From: Peptococcaceae bacterium
Lineage (GTDB): Bacteria > Bacillota > Desulfotomaculia > Desulfotomaculales > Desulfocucumaceae
DNA length: 64,000 bases
NCBI GenBank assembly: GCA_023512435.1
Contig: JAILZP010000003.1
Span: 85,708-149,707 of the forward strand
Direction of reading: 5' to 3'
In this document: piece by piece, positions 25,623 to 34,888 of the stretch
Layout: every line of letters starts with the position of its first letter
Position numbering within the stretch: the stretch's first letter is position 1
Made by a program: the position numbers and the translations under genes
The notes under the pieces: generated by a model
Seen by the model: the letters and a program-made list of their open reading frames with translations, nothing else
Told to the model about the DNA's origin: nothing
Database searches by the model: none

Positions 25623-26552
25623 TTGCCGGATAAGCTTTTTTACCGGGAAAAGGGGTTGTTCCTGCAGAGCCTGCATCCCCTGGCGGCTTTTGTATACCTG
25701 GGCACGCTGCTGGTGCTGGCGCTGGCCTTTGCCAACCCGCTTTATTTGCTTGGGATCCTGCTGGTTGTGGCGCTGGCCGTCCGGGAGGCGGACGGCCTGG
25801 AGGCGTGGGAAGGTTACCTGAAAATCGCCCTGTTCATGATGGTGCCGGTCATGATCATCAACCCGCTGGTGGTTCACGCCGGAAAAACCGTTCTCTGGGA
25901 AGGTCCCCGTATTCCGGTTTTCGGCCGGCTGACCGTCTCCCTGGAGGCCGTTTGCTACGGGGCCGCCATGAGCGTCAGGCTGCTGGACATAATCAGCGTG
26001 TTCTGCCTTTACAACCTGATTGTGCACCCGGATAGGGCCTTAAACCTCTTTTCCCGCTTTGCCGGCAGGTCCGTGCTGGTGGTGTCCCTGGCCGCCAGGA
26101 TGTTTCCGGTCATGGTCAGGGAACTGGAGAGAATCCGGGGCGTGCAGCAGATGCGCGGGGTCGATTTCAACAGCGGATCGGCCCGGGAGAGGATCAAAAA
26201 ATACTCCTCTTTAATCAACATACTGCTTTTATCCTCCCTGGAGGGCTCCCTGGAGATCGCCGAGTCCATGCAGGCAAGGGCCTACGGCAGCGGTCCCCGC
26301 ACCTGCTACAGCCGGAACCCGTGGCGGCCGCGGGATGCGCTGTGCCTTTCGGCCAGCGCCTGCGCGCTTGTTGCGGGCATTTGGGGACTGCTGAACGGTT
26401 TCGGCGGCTACACTTTTTACCCGCAGCTGGACTGTTTGATCAGCGGCCCGGGAACAGTGGCGGTGCTGCTGATTGTGCTTTTCAGTTTATCCGTTCCGGT
26501 GATGGCCGGTTGGGGGTGGCGGCGCTGTCATTATTTAAAATCGAAAATTTGA
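25623..26552 (+). CDS. ecfT: ECF transporter transmembrane subunit EcfT (CbiQ family)
   Basis: 309 aa with ~5-6 TM segments. EcfT/CbiQ coupling motifs are seen: ARMFPVMVRELERIRGVQQMRGVDF and the second A-R-G-type box EIAESMQARAYGSGPRT, which contact the ATPases. TTG start with AGGAGGTGG SD. It links the S component to the ATPase pair. Overlaps the ATPase gene by ~37 nt. Confidence 0.93.
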   Translation: MPDKLFYREKGLFLQSLHPLAAFVYLGTLLVLALAFANPLYLLGILLVVALAVREADGLEAWEGYLKIALFMMVPVMIINPLVVHAGKTVLWEGPRIPVFGRLTVSLEAVCYGAAMSVRLLDIISVFCLYNLIVHPDRALNLFSRFAGRSVLVVSLAARMFPVMVRELERIRGVQQMRGVDFNSGSARERIKKYSSLINILLLSSLEGSLEIAESMQARAYGSGPRTCYSRNPWRPRDALCLSASACALVAGIWGLLNGFGGYTFYPQLDCLISGPGTVAVLLIVLFSLSVPVMAGWGWRRCHYLKSKI

Positions 26553-28219
26553 CTTATTGCTATCCGGATGCTGAAAAACCGGCCTTAAACGGGATCAACC
26601 TGGGCATAGAGGAAGGGGAGTTTGTCCTGGTGGCCGGTGAATCCGGATCGGGCAAGTCTTCCCTGGCGCGGGTGCTGGCGGGGCTGATCCCGGATTTTTA
26701 CGGGGGCCGGTTTGGCGGCAGGGTTTACTTCCAGGGGCGGGAGATGCGCGGCATCGACCGGCGCAAACTGGCCCGGCAGGTGGGCATGGTCTTCCAGGAC
26801 CCGGAAAAGCAGCTGGTGATGACCGGCGTGGAGGCCGAGATCGCCTTCGGCCTGGAGAACCTGGGGCTGCCCCGGAAGGAGATGTTCCGCCGGGTGGCCG
26901 AGGTGATCAGTTTCCTGGGGCTTGCTGAATTAAGGCAGGAGTTTACCGCCGGCCTGTCGGGGGGACAGAAACAGAAGCTGGTCCTGGCCGCCGTCCTGGC
27001 CATGCAGCCGCGGGTGCTGATCCTGGACGAACCCACGTCGCAGCTGGACCCGGTGGCCGCGGAGGAGTTCCTCAATCTGGTAAAGCGGCTGAACGAAGAG
27101 ATGGGCTTTACCGTCGTGTTGATCGAGCAGAGGCTGGAAAGGTGCTTTCACCTGGCCGACCGGGTGGTGGTCATGGAAGGCGGGCGGGTGGCGCAGGACG
27201 GCACCCCGGAACAGGCCGCCCGCTGGGCGGCCGGAATGGGGGCGCCCCTGGTTCCTTCCGTGGCCAGGTTTTTTTCGGCGCTGGGATTCCCCTCCGTGCC
27301 GGTAACTGTTAAGGACGGCAGAAGGCAATTGAGGGAATATCTCAGCGGGCGGCCCGTTTCCGGGGGGCCGGACCCCCGGAAGGAGCCGGGTTCCCGCTTG
27401 AAAGGCCGTACTCCCCTGGTGGAGGTAAAAAATTTATGGTTCACTTATCCCAACGGCAGGGAGGCGCTGCGGGACGTAAACCTGCAGGTCGGCGCCGGGG
27501 AATTTGTGGCCATCCTGGGGGAGAACGGCGCAGGCAAATCCACTTTGTTGAAAAATATGGCGGGACTTTTACGGCCGGGGCGCGGCAGGGTGATTTTAAA
27601 GGGCCGCGACCTGGGCAAATGCAAGGGCGGCTGTCCCGGCGGCCAGGTGGCCTATCTTTCCCAGAACCCCAACGACTACCTCTTTCAGGACACCGTGGAG
27701 GGCGAACTGCTGTTTACCCTGAACAATTTCGGCTTGAAGGATGACGGCATCGTTGACGAACTGCTGGAAAAACTGCAATTATCCCGCCGCCGCCTGGCAA
27801 ACCCCCGGGATTTGAGCAGCGGGGAGAGGCAGCGGGCGGCCCTGGCCTCTGTGCTGGTGACCAGGCCGGACCTGCTGGTGCTGGACGAGCCGACCCGGGG
27901 ACTGGATTATCGCCTCAAGGCCGGACTGGGCGGTTTTCTGGCCGGGCAGGCCGCGGCGGGGGCGGGGGTGGTGCTGGTTACCCACGACGTGGAGTTTGCC
28001 GCCGAATACGCCTCGCGGGTGATCATGATGTTTTCCGGCCGGATTGTCAGCGACGGCGCCAGGCATGAAACCCTGGGACAGTCGGTTTTTTACTCCACCC
28101 AGATCGGCAAGCTGTGCAGGGGCTTCTGCGACGGCATCCTGACCTTTGACGAGGCCGTGGAGAGGATCGGTCCGCTGCTTTCAGGCGAAACAGCGGTCCG
28201 GGCCGGCGCGTTGAAATGA
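26516..28219 (+). CDS. ECF transporter double ATPase (fused EcfA-EcfA')
   Basis: About 567 aa from GTG 26516; the longer open frame from 26321 overlaps ecfT and is not ABC-like. Two ABC domains in one chain. Domain 1: Walker A GESGSGKSS, Q-loop VFQDPEKQ, signature LSGGQKQKL, Walker B VLILDEPTSQLDP. Domain 2: Walker A GENGAGKST, LSQNPNDYLFQ, signature LSSGERQRA, Walker B LLVLDEPTRGLD. Both look catalytically intact. Fused forms (YkoD-like) are known in ECF systems. The gene lies between ecfT and the S component. Confidence 0.94.
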   Translation: MAALSLFKIENLTYCYPDAEKPALNGINLGIEEGEFVLVAGESGSGKSSLARVLAGLIPDFYGGRFGGRVYFQGREMRGIDRRKLARQVGMVFQDPEKQLVMTGVEAEIAFGLENLGLPRKEMFRRVAEVISFLGLAELRQEFTAGLSGGQKQKLVLAAVLAMQPRVLILDEPTSQLDPVAAEEFLNLVKRLNEEMGFTVVLIEQRLERCFHLADRVVVMEGGRVAQDGTPEQAARWAAGMGAPLVPSVARFFSALGFPSVPVTVKDGRRQLREYLSGRPVSGGPDPRKEPGSRLKGRTPLVEVKNLWFTYPNGREALRDVNLQVGAGEFVAILGENGAGKSTLLKNMAGLLRPGRGRVILKGRDLGKCKGGCPGGQVAYLSQNPNDYLFQDTVEGELLFTLNNFGLKDDGIVDELLEKLQLSRRRLANPRDLSSGERQRAALASVLVTRPDLLVLDEPTRGLDYRLKAGLGGFLAGQAAAGAGVVLVTHDVEFAAEYASRVIMMFSGRIVSDGARHETLGQSVFYSTQIGKLCRGFCDGILTFDEAVERIGPLLSGETAVRAGALK

Positions 28220-28228
28220 GGTACGGGT

Positions 28229-28972
28229 ATGGGCGAAGGCATTCCCGGCGAAAGGCCGAAAACAGCGCGGAAAATTCTTTTTCCCCTTTTTCTGATCGTT
28301 ATCCCGGGGCTGCTTTATGCCGGCATAAAGCAGGACAATTTCCTGGCCGGGCAGGGTTGGGGGCTGCTTTCGGCGGAAATGGTGCTGGCGGCCCTGGCCT
28401 TGTTCTACTGGGGATTTGAGCGGGGCGGGGCCTCCAGCCGGGAAGCAGCCTTTATCGCCGTGCTGGGGGCCGCCGCCGCCGCGGGGCGCATCCCCTTCGC
28501 CGCGCTGCCCAACGTGCAGCCCACCACGTTTTTGGTGATTGTTTCAGGCTTTGTGTTCGGCCCCAGGGCCGGATTCATGGTTGGGTCCACAGCGGCCCTG
28601 GTTTCCAACTTTTTCCTGGGCCATGGTCCCTGGACGCCCTGGCAGATGTTCGCCTGGGGCCTGGCCGGAGCTTCGGCCGGTTTGATCAGAATGGTTTATC
28701 CCGGCATAGGGACATTGGGCATGTCGGCTTTCAACTTTATCTGGGGCTACCTTTTCGGCTGGATCATGAATCTGTGGTTTTGGACGTCCTTTATCCAGCC
28801 GCTGAACTGGCAGTCCTTTCTGGCCTCATATGCGGCCAGTTTCTGGTTCGACACTTTCCACGCCGCCGGGAACGCCGCCTTTTACCTTGTCTTCGGGTCC
28901 AGTTTTACAAAGATTTTAACGCGCTTCCGGAGGAAGCTGAAGGTTAGGATTGTTGAAAACCGGGATTGTTGA
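28229..28972 (+). CDS. ECF transporter substrate-binding S component, predicted corrinoid
   Basis: 247 aa, ~6 TM helices. An S-component-type stretch is seen: PFAALPNVQPTTFLVIVSG, then FGPRAGFMVGSTAALVSNFFLGHGPWTPWQMFAWGLAG. It completes the ECF module 9 nt after the ATPase gene. Its substrate cannot be read from sequence. The cobalamin riboswitches, cbiZ and DUF4430 proteins in the same operon point to a corrinoid, as for CbrT-type ECF systems. A precursor such as cobinamide or dimethylbenzimidazole remains possible. Confidence 0.85.
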   Translation: MGEGIPGERPKTARKILFPLFLIVIPGLLYAGIKQDNFLAGQGWGLLSAEMVLAALALFYWGFERGGASSREAAFIAVLGAAAAAGRIPFAALPNVQPTTFLVIVSGFVFGPRAGFMVGSTAALVSNFFLGHGPWTPWQMFAWGLAGASAGLIRMVYPGIGTLGMSAFNFIWGYLFGWIMNLWFWTSFIQPLNWQSFLASYAASFWFDTFHAAGNAAFYLVFGSSFTKILTRFRRKLKVRIVENRDC

Positions 28973-29012
28973 CAAGGTCTCAGGAATGGATTACCATAAA
29001 GGGTGTTGGGCA

Positions 29013-29156
29013 TTGAGCAAAAATAAGCCGCTGACCACCAGAGAAGCGAACCTGATTCGGATTATCCGCACCACCAGATACGGCGAAATAAAAATAATCA
29101 TCCAGGAAGGGCAGCCCGTGAGGGTTGAGGAAATTAAAAAATCCATCAAGCTTTAG
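29013..29156 (+). CDS. DUF2292 (YezD-like) mini-protein, copy 1
   Basis: 47 aa from TTG 29013 (AAAGGG ~9 nt before); longer starts at ATG 28986 or 28950 are in frame. The core RTTRYGEIKIIIQEGQPVRVEEIKK matches the YGxIxIxIQxGxPVxVE pattern of DUF2292. A second copy at 42617 has the same core, the same Lys-Leu end and a similar leader region. Function unknown. It follows the ECF S component and precedes the first 24-nt motif/terminator element. Confidence 0.75.
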   Translation: MSKNKPLTTREANLIRIIRTTRYGEIKIIIQEGQPVRVEEIKKSIKL

Positions 29157-29163
29157 GACTAAT

Positions 29164-29214
29164 GCTGACCGGAAAACCGGAGGCACTATCTTCGAGGGTA
29201 GTGCCTTTTTTTTT
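29164..29214 (+). promoter_or_regulatory. Recurrent GCTGACCGG RNA motif with terminator, copy 1
   Basis: A 24-nt element starting GCTGACCGGAAAACCGGAGG is identical in three places in this window. It forms a CCGG-AAAA-CCGG mini-hairpin. The stem AGGCACTATC (29181-29190) / GGTAGTGCCT (29197-29206) plus a run of T follows, an intrinsic terminator. The SD of the DUF4430 lipoprotein lies directly after the T-run, so this is a leader attenuator, not an end-of-operon terminator. No match to a known riboswitch was recognised. Confidence 0.75.
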
Positions 29215-29229
29215 CAGGAGTGATGCTGC

Positions 29230-30546
29230 TTGAAAAAAATTGCCCTGTTTAAAATCGTGGTGACTGTCCTGGCGTTAAGTATGATCTCGTTTTCCGCCAG
29301 CGGCTGCTTTCCCGGAAACAGCGGCCAAATGCGGGTGATCACCAACCAGGACGGCAAAGCCGGAAGCGGAACGGCAGTTCAAAACAATGAACAGCCCGGG
29401 TACGGGGTGGGCCGGGATCAGGGCGGCCCCGGGGCAGAGGAAGGCAAGAACCGGGGGAGCGGCGGAACCGGGGTGAACGGTGGCACCACTGCGGGCGGCG
29501 GCAATGGAGAAACCGGCGGCGGCAGCCTGGACGGCGGGGAAAGTGAAGAAAAGGCAACCGGCGGAGTGGCCTACAAGGGCTACAAGGGGCCGGTGCAGGG
29601 GGAAGTCAGGTATAAGGAGGGCACCCCGGCCGGAGAGAATGCCAGGGGATTCAAGGCCTCGGGAGACATTGAAAGCCCCTACAAGGTGGATTTGATTGTG
29701 ACCAGGGACTTCGGCCACCAGAAGATGTTTGCCAGGACCGTGGGGCTGGTCAGGGACGAGGTGGGAATGGAAGTAATGTTCAGAAACCTGGACATCCAGA
29801 CCGCTTACGGGGGCGGATTCGTCAACGCCATCAACGGTCTGGAGTCCGGATACACCTTTTTTACCGGCCAGGACAGGAAAAAGCATGACTGGTTCTACTG
29901 GGTAAACGGCATCCTTTCCCCGGTGGGTGTGGCGGAGTACCGCCCCCAGCCCGGGGATGTCATCTGGTGGGACTATCACGACTGGAGCATGACCATGTTT
30001 ATACCGGCGGTGATCGGTTCCTATCCCCAGCCCTTTAAAAGCGGCTTCTGGGGAAAAAACCCAGGCACCGTGGTGATGCACACCCCGGAATACAGGGAGG
30101 ACGCCATGAGACTTAAACGGAGCCTGGAGGCCGAAGGGGTGAAGCAGGTGGACACGGCGGCCTTTGATCCGGAAGTGCTCAAGGTGCCGAAAAAATACTA
30201 CATTGTGCTGGGCCTGTGGGACAAGCTGACGGCAGAATGCGGCCTCTTGAGGGAAATAAACACCAGGAACAAGCTTGTGGGGGTTTATGTCAAATTCGCG
30301 GACGGGGAATTAAAGGCCCTTGATTTTAAAGGCAATGTCGTCTCTTCCCACAGCCGGGCGGGGGCCGTTTACGCTTACGGCGCCTTCACCGGCAGTTTGA
30401 ATCCCGTGTGGGTGGTTACGGCAACGGACGACGAGGGCTTGAGGCTGGCCCTGAACACCCTAATCAACAGCCCCGGGGACATAAAGGAACATTTTGGGGC
30501 GGTGGTTACAAAGGACGGGGTGATCAATGTCCCATATGTTAATTAA
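29230..30546 (+). CDS. DUF4430 lipoprotein
   Basis: 438 aa. TTG start (AGGAG SD). Signal with lipobox SASGC. A Gly/Asn-rich linker (~35-105) precedes a DUF4430 domain (~155-260) with KHDWFYWVNGILSPVGVAEYRPQPGDVIWWDYHDW. The C-terminal half (~265-438) contains GTVVMHTPEYREDAMRLKRSLEAEGVK and is not recognised. Its stop overlaps the following membrane-protein gene by 20 nt, so it is the first gene of the MoxR/vWA operon. A role as extracellular ligand receptor is inferred. Confidence 0.85.
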   Translation: MKKIALFKIVVTVLALSMISFSASGCFPGNSGQMRVITNQDGKAGSGTAVQNNEQPGYGVGRDQGGPGAEEGKNRGSGGTGVNGGTTAGGGNGETGGGSLDGGESEEKATGGVAYKGYKGPVQGEVRYKEGTPAGENARGFKASGDIESPYKVDLIVTRDFGHQKMFARTVGLVRDEVGMEVMFRNLDIQTAYGGGFVNAINGLESGYTFFTGQDRKKHDWFYWVNGILSPVGVAEYRPQPGDVIWWDYHDWSMTMFIPAVIGSYPQPFKSGFWGKNPGTVVMHTPEYREDAMRLKRSLEAEGVKQVDTAAFDPEVLKVPKKYYIVLGLWDKLTAECGLLREINTRNKLVGVYVKFADGELKALDFKGNVVSSHSRAGAVYAYGAFTGSLNPVWVVTATDDEGLRLALNTLINSPGDIKEHFGAVVTKDGVINVPYVN

Positions 30547-32596
30547 CAAGTGCGGTGATATATTTAAAAACCGCTGCCGGGCGCTGGCCGTGCTGGCCGT
30601 CTGCCTGGGGTTCCTGGCCTGGGGCGGCACCGCCCGGGCTTCCGGGGTGGAGATTACCATTAAGTCGGGATTTGACGGCAGGTGCAAGCTGGGCGGGCTG
30701 AATCCGGTGGTGGTGGTCATTGAGGCGGTGGGCGAAGGCCGCAAGGGGGTTTTAAAATTAAAGGCCGGTGAAAGGACCTACAGTGTCCCGGCGGAGCTGG
30801 AAAGAGGCGCCAGGAAGGCCATTCGCTTTTCCATACCCTTTTTCGGGGCGGAAGAAAGGATAGAGGCGGCCTTTGAAGGGGAAGGCGGGGATCAGGTCAA
30901 GGCCGGCCACACCCCGGTGATTCTTCCTGAAAGGACCATTTTTTTCGGCGTGCTCAGCGATTCACCCAAGTCCCTTTACTTCCTCAATGATTTGGATACC
31001 TCCGGGCTGGGCGGGGGCCGGGCCGCCGTGGTGGAGCTGGACAGGCAAATTCCGTACAGCCTTGATGAACTGGAGAATATCAATTTTATCATTGTCGAGG
31101 ATTTCAGGACCGGGGAACTGGCCGGCAGCAAAGCCAGGCTGCTGGAGGACTGGGTGGCCCTGGGAAACTGCCTGCTGGCGGGGGCCGGAGACAGTGCGCA
31201 CAAAAATCTCACCGGCCTGCTGGCCGGTTTAAGGGAGCCTTTGCGCCATGGTGACGGGGTAATGGTGCCGGTGGCTGGGGGTATCGCAGGAAGCACGCCG
31301 GAATCCCTCCGGGACGTTGTTTTAAAGCACGTTACTCCATACTCCCTGGCCATGGCGGTCAAGGGCAGCGGCCTGCAGCGGCGGGCCGCCGGGGCGGCGA
31401 AGATGGCCGGGGCGGCCGGGGGGGCGGTCAGGCCGGAGAGAAGCGGCCTGTACTTAATTTTTTCGCTGATTATACTGTATGTGCTGGCTGCCGGGGCGGC
31501 GGCCCTGGCCGGGAAGAGGCTGAAATGGGCCTTTGGCGCGGTGGTGGCTTTTTTTTGCCTGTTTTTCCTGGGCCTGTCCCTGCACGGCGGCATTTTCAAG
31601 GCGGTGGCGGGGGGGGCCGGCGTACGGGTGCACGGGCCGGTCAGCCGCACCTACGCCCTGACCTGTGTATATCCTCACCGCGGGGACGGGGCCCGCATCA
31701 AGATTTCCTGCGCCTCCTTTGCGTCGGCGCAGGGCGCCTCCCCGGAGGCCGACGCCCTGTCCAGGGAGGTGTATTGCCCCGGCAGGACCGGGCATTACAT
31801 CCACAGTTCCTCCTATGAGCCCGGCGGCGCGAAGTGCATTGTCCTGACGGCGGGCGGGGACGGCGTGATCAGCGGGGAGATCATCAACCCTCTGCCGTAT
31901 GACATGGAAAACTGCTTTATGATCATTGGCGACACCGTCATCCCCGTGGGGAAAATGGGAGGCAGGGAGAGATTGTCGGTAAAATACAGCCAGGACCATA
32001 ACCTGAGGGGCGCCGGGGACTACAACTACCTTGACCTCCTGTACCGGGCCGCCGGCGTGAAGGATCAGCGCCGGCACCTGATTGACTACTATTTTTATCA
32101 TGTGGACGATTACCGGCCCGGTGGAAGGCTGATCGGGTTCGCCCGGGAGTCGGCGGAGGTTGAGATAAACGGCGCCGGCCGGAGTTTCAGGCGCACCGTC
32201 ATGAATGTATTCCCCATAGATATCCGGGCCGGGGACGGCAGCCTGAGCCTTCCCCCGGAGGTGGTTAGGCCGGTGGCTGACTGCGGCCCGGCTGAAGAGG
32301 GCGGGTCCTGGAGGGAGTACTCCGGCGGTCCGGGCGGGGAATTAAAGCTGTACTATGTGATGCCCCCGGGCCTGGAGCCCGCTGAGATAGCCATCACCGG
32401 ATCTCCCGGGGCGGGGGAAAACAGTGTGTCCGTATACAACCGGGCCGCCGGCAGGTGGGAGGCGCTCGGGCCGGAGATCCTGGCCGGCGAAAGACTCCGG
32501 CCATACCTGTCCGCCGGCCCGCTGGCTCTCAGCGTCCGGAGCGGCGCCAGGGTATTGATTCCCCAGATGGCGGTGAAGGGGGTTGAACACCGGTGA
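30527..32596 (+). CDS. Exported/membrane protein of the MoxR-vWA operon, unknown
   Basis: 689 aa. Signal peptide ~18-40. Two TM helices at ~315-335 and ~340-360 split it into two extracytoplasmic-type beta-rich regions (~42-300 and ~365-689). No catalytic motif seen. The layout recalls the large membrane proteins that accompany BatA/BatD-type MoxR operons. It overlaps both neighbouring genes (20 nt upstream, ~4 nt downstream), indicating tight coupling with the DUF4430 lipoprotein. Confidence 0.7.
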   Translation: MSHMLINKCGDIFKNRCRALAVLAVCLGFLAWGGTARASGVEITIKSGFDGRCKLGGLNPVVVVIEAVGEGRKGVLKLKAGERTYSVPAELERGARKAIRFSIPFFGAEERIEAAFEGEGGDQVKAGHTPVILPERTIFFGVLSDSPKSLYFLNDLDTSGLGGGRAAVVELDRQIPYSLDELENINFIIVEDFRTGELAGSKARLLEDWVALGNCLLAGAGDSAHKNLTGLLAGLREPLRHGDGVMVPVAGGIAGSTPESLRDVVLKHVTPYSLAMAVKGSGLQRRAAGAAKMAGAAGGAVRPERSGLYLIFSLIILYVLAAGAAALAGKRLKWAFGAVVAFFCLFFLGLSLHGGIFKAVAGGAGVRVHGPVSRTYALTCVYPHRGDGARIKISCASFASAQGASPEADALSREVYCPGRTGHYIHSSSYEPGGAKCIVLTAGGDGVISGEIINPLPYDMENCFMIIGDTVIPVGKMGGRERLSVKYSQDHNLRGAGDYNYLDLLYRAAGVKDQRRHLIDYYFYHVDDYRPGGRLIGFARESAEVEINGAGRSFRRTVMNVFPIDIRAGDGSLSLPPEVVRPVADCGPAEEGGSWREYSGGPGGELKLYYVMPPGLEPAEIAITGSPGAGENSVSVYNRAAGRWEALGPEILAGERLRPYLSAGPLALSVRSGARVLIPQMAVKGVEHR

Positions 32597-33318
32597 ATGC
32601 GGCGGGAAATTTTCATACCGGCGGGGAAAACGGCGTCCTGGAGTCACTGTATGTTGCGGTGCTGTCCTTTATGCTGGCCGCATACATGATCCTGGTGGTG
32701 TCGCGGGAGGAGGGGTACGATCCCGGCCTGTACAGGAACGCCTATGTGTATTTTATGGTATTTGACCTGATACTGTTTTCCCTGTTTGTATCCTTCTGGG
32801 AAACAGGGGGGGCGGCCCAAGGAAAGGCGTACCTGCTGAGGGCTGCCGCCGGCGTCATCATCCTGGCGGCATCTCCGGCGCCGCTGATTCTTGCCATATT
32901 TCTGGCAGGCAGGATAAATCCCGCCAATTTTATGCTTCCCCTGATGTTGAAAGCTGTCTGGGGCCTGGCGGTGGTTTGCCTGAGAGACTTTTTGGAGGCT
33001 GTAAAACCGGGCTGGCGCTGGAACGGCTTCCTGACGGGATTTTTCATTTTTTCCGTGCTGGTGTTGAGCGGGCTGCTGGCGTTTTTTCTCACGGAATACC
33101 GGCAGGCGGTGATCACCACCCTTTACGACCGGGACATGCCAGGAGCACTTTTTCTCAATCCCCTGCTGTCCCTGGCCGGGCTTGTATACTGCCAGGCCGG
33201 GGGCGGCAGCCAGGCGGGCCTGGACCCATTTTATACCTGCCTGCTGTTCTGGGGGCTGGCGGCGGCGGCCCTGGGCACGGCGGCGGTGAAAATCCCGGGT
33301 GGTGCCGGCCGTGGCTGA
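32593..33318 (+). CDS. Polytopic membrane protein of the MoxR-vWA operon
   Basis: 241 aa, ~6-7 TM segments (clear ones around 17-35, 50-67, 78-105, 143-165, 212-232). GTG start overlaps the previous gene; its end overlaps the next by ~20 nt. No family recognised. Confidence 0.7.
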   Translation: MNAAGNFHTGGENGVLESLYVAVLSFMLAAYMILVVSREEGYDPGLYRNAYVYFMVFDLILFSLFVSFWETGGAAQGKAYLLRAAAGVIILAASPAPLILAIFLAGRINPANFMLPLMLKAVWGLAVVCLRDFLEAVKPGWRWNGFLTGFFIFSVLVLSGLLAFFLTEYRQAVITTLYDRDMPGALFLNPLLSLAGLVYCQAGGGSQAGLDPFYTCLLFWGLAAAALGTAAVKIPGGAGRG

Positions 33319-34888
33319 GACGAGGGCGGAGGCGGCGCTGAGAAAGTTGAGGAACAGGATCTGGCTGGGACACGTCCTGAACAGCCTTTCCTTCACCCTG
33401 CTGGCGTCAGCCGCAGGGGTGCTGCTGCTGGTGGCGGCTAGGCATGTCTTTGTTATACCGCACCTGACCGGCAAGGCCGCGGCACTGCTGGCGGTCCTGT
33501 GGACGGCGGGGGGGATCTGGGGGTTGGCCGGACGCCCTGGGATCAGACAGGCGGCCCTGGCGGGGGACCGGCTGGGTCTGCAGGATCGGCTTGCCACCTG
33601 CCTGGAGTACGGGAGCCGGGAAGGTGTCGTGATGGAGGCTTTCCGGGAGGAACTGGAGGATGTGCTCGCGGGATTCAGCCCGGTCCGGATGTACCGGATC
33701 GATTTTCCCTGGAGAAGGGTGCTGGCCGCGGTGATCATCTTTGCTGCGGCGGCCTGCGTTTTCTGGCTGCCGTCCTCCCGGGCGGAGGAAGCGGCCTTGC
33801 GGGAGGAGGTAAACAGGGAGCTGAGGCTGGAGGCGGAAAATGTCGCGCTGATCAGGATCGGCCTGGAGAAAGCTGCGGGAGAGGAGGAGCCAGCCGGATC
33901 ATTCAGGGAAAATGCCGCGGCCCGGCTGGAGGAATTGGAGAATAAGCTGGAACAGGGCTATGATTACAGGCAGGCCGCCCTCCAGGTGGCGGACACCCTG
34001 CAGGCCCTCCACAGGCAGGGGCGGTGGCCGGACCCCGCCGGCATAAAGGGCCTGGCGGGAATATTCGCGGGCGCCGGGGAAAAAGCCGCCATAGCCGCCC
34101 GCTTCTTGCAGTCAGGAGACGCCGGCGCAGCCGCCCGGGCCATCGAGAGTATGACTTTTAACACTGATGAACGCAGGGTCCTGCTGGAAAATACCAGCAG
34201 GCTTTTAGAGGACGGGAATCAGGCCGGAGCCTCCAGGCAGGTCCTGAAGGAATTTAAATCCGCCCTGGAGGAGGAGAGTCTTTCCGCCGGGGATCTGTCG
34301 GAGGCGCTGAGTTCGGCTCTTTCCGGCAAAAAGGAGGTGGCGGGGCTGAAGGAGGCGGAAACGAAGCTTCAAAGCATTAAGGAAAGGCTGCTGGCCAGGA
34401 GCGGCAAAAGTTTTGACAATTCCGGCGGCGCAGGCGGCGATGAATCCCGGCGGGAAGGCGCGGCGGCCCCCTGGGGCGGGGAAAACGCCGGCCGGGAAAC
34501 GGCATCGGCCCGGGGCGATTTTGGCAGCCAGTCCCGGCGGGATTCCGGCGCCTTGGGGGGAGGCGTTTCCGGCGGCGGAGAAAACGTGAAAGCGGGCCGG
34601 GAGGGCCAGGTGGCGAAAAGTGACACGCCGGTTTTCGCCCCCGCTGCGGATGCCGGATTGCTGGAGGTCAGGGGGGAATGGCAGGAGAACAGCGGCCAGG
34701 TGGGCGAAAGACGGTCGGACAGGGTGTTGGGCCTGGCGGGGGAAGCCGCCGGCTATGAGGCGCTGTACCGGGATTTTCAAAGGGAAGGCATGGCCTACCT
34801 GGACAGGTTTGAAATACCTCCCGGCAAGAGATCGCTGGTGCTGGAATACTTCAGGGGGCTGAGGGGAGATTACCGGGGTGAACAATGA
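33299..34888 (+). CDS. Membrane protein with long helical/coiled-coil region, unknown
   Basis: 529 aa. TM helices at ~22-48, ~55-75 and ~135-155 are followed by a long Glu/Lys/Ala-rich helical region (~160-370) and a Gly/Ser-rich disordered stretch (~370-470). The C-terminus EIPPGKRSLVLEYFRGLRGDY could be a docking peptide. It overlaps the MoxR gene by 11 nt. Similar proteins precede MoxR in other genomes, but no function is known. Confidence 0.7.
   Translation: MVPAVAETRAEAALRKLRNRIWLGHVLNSLSFTLLASAAGVLLLVAARHVFVIPHLTGKAAALLAVLWTAGGIWGLAGRPGIRQAALAGDRLGLQDRLATCLEYGSREGVVMEAFREELEDVLAGFSPVRMYRIDFPWRRVLAAVIIFAAAACVFWLPSSRAEEAALREEVNRELRLEAENVALIRIGLEKAAGEEEPAGSFRENAAARLEELENKLEQGYDYRQAALQVADTLQALHRQGRWPDPAGIKGLAGIFAGAGEKAAIAARFLQSGDAGAAARAIESMTFNTDERRVLLENTSRLLEDGNQAGASRQVLKEFKSALEEESLSAGDLSEALSSALSGKKEVAGLKEAETKLQSIKERLLARSGKSFDNSGGAGGDESRREGAAAPWGGENAGRETASARGDFGSQSRRDSGALGGGVSGGGENVKAGREGQVAKSDTPVFAPAADAGLLEVRGEWQENSGQVGERRSDRVLGLAGEAAGYEALYRDFQREGMAYLDRFEIPPGKRSLVLEYFRGLRGDYRGEQ

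Noticed and set aside
28968..28997. TTGACA-N17-TACCAT as a promoter for DUF2292 copy 1
   Set aside because: The transcript would begin ~9 nt before the preferred TTG start and leave no room for its SD; the -10 box is poor. Possible only if translation starts elsewhere.
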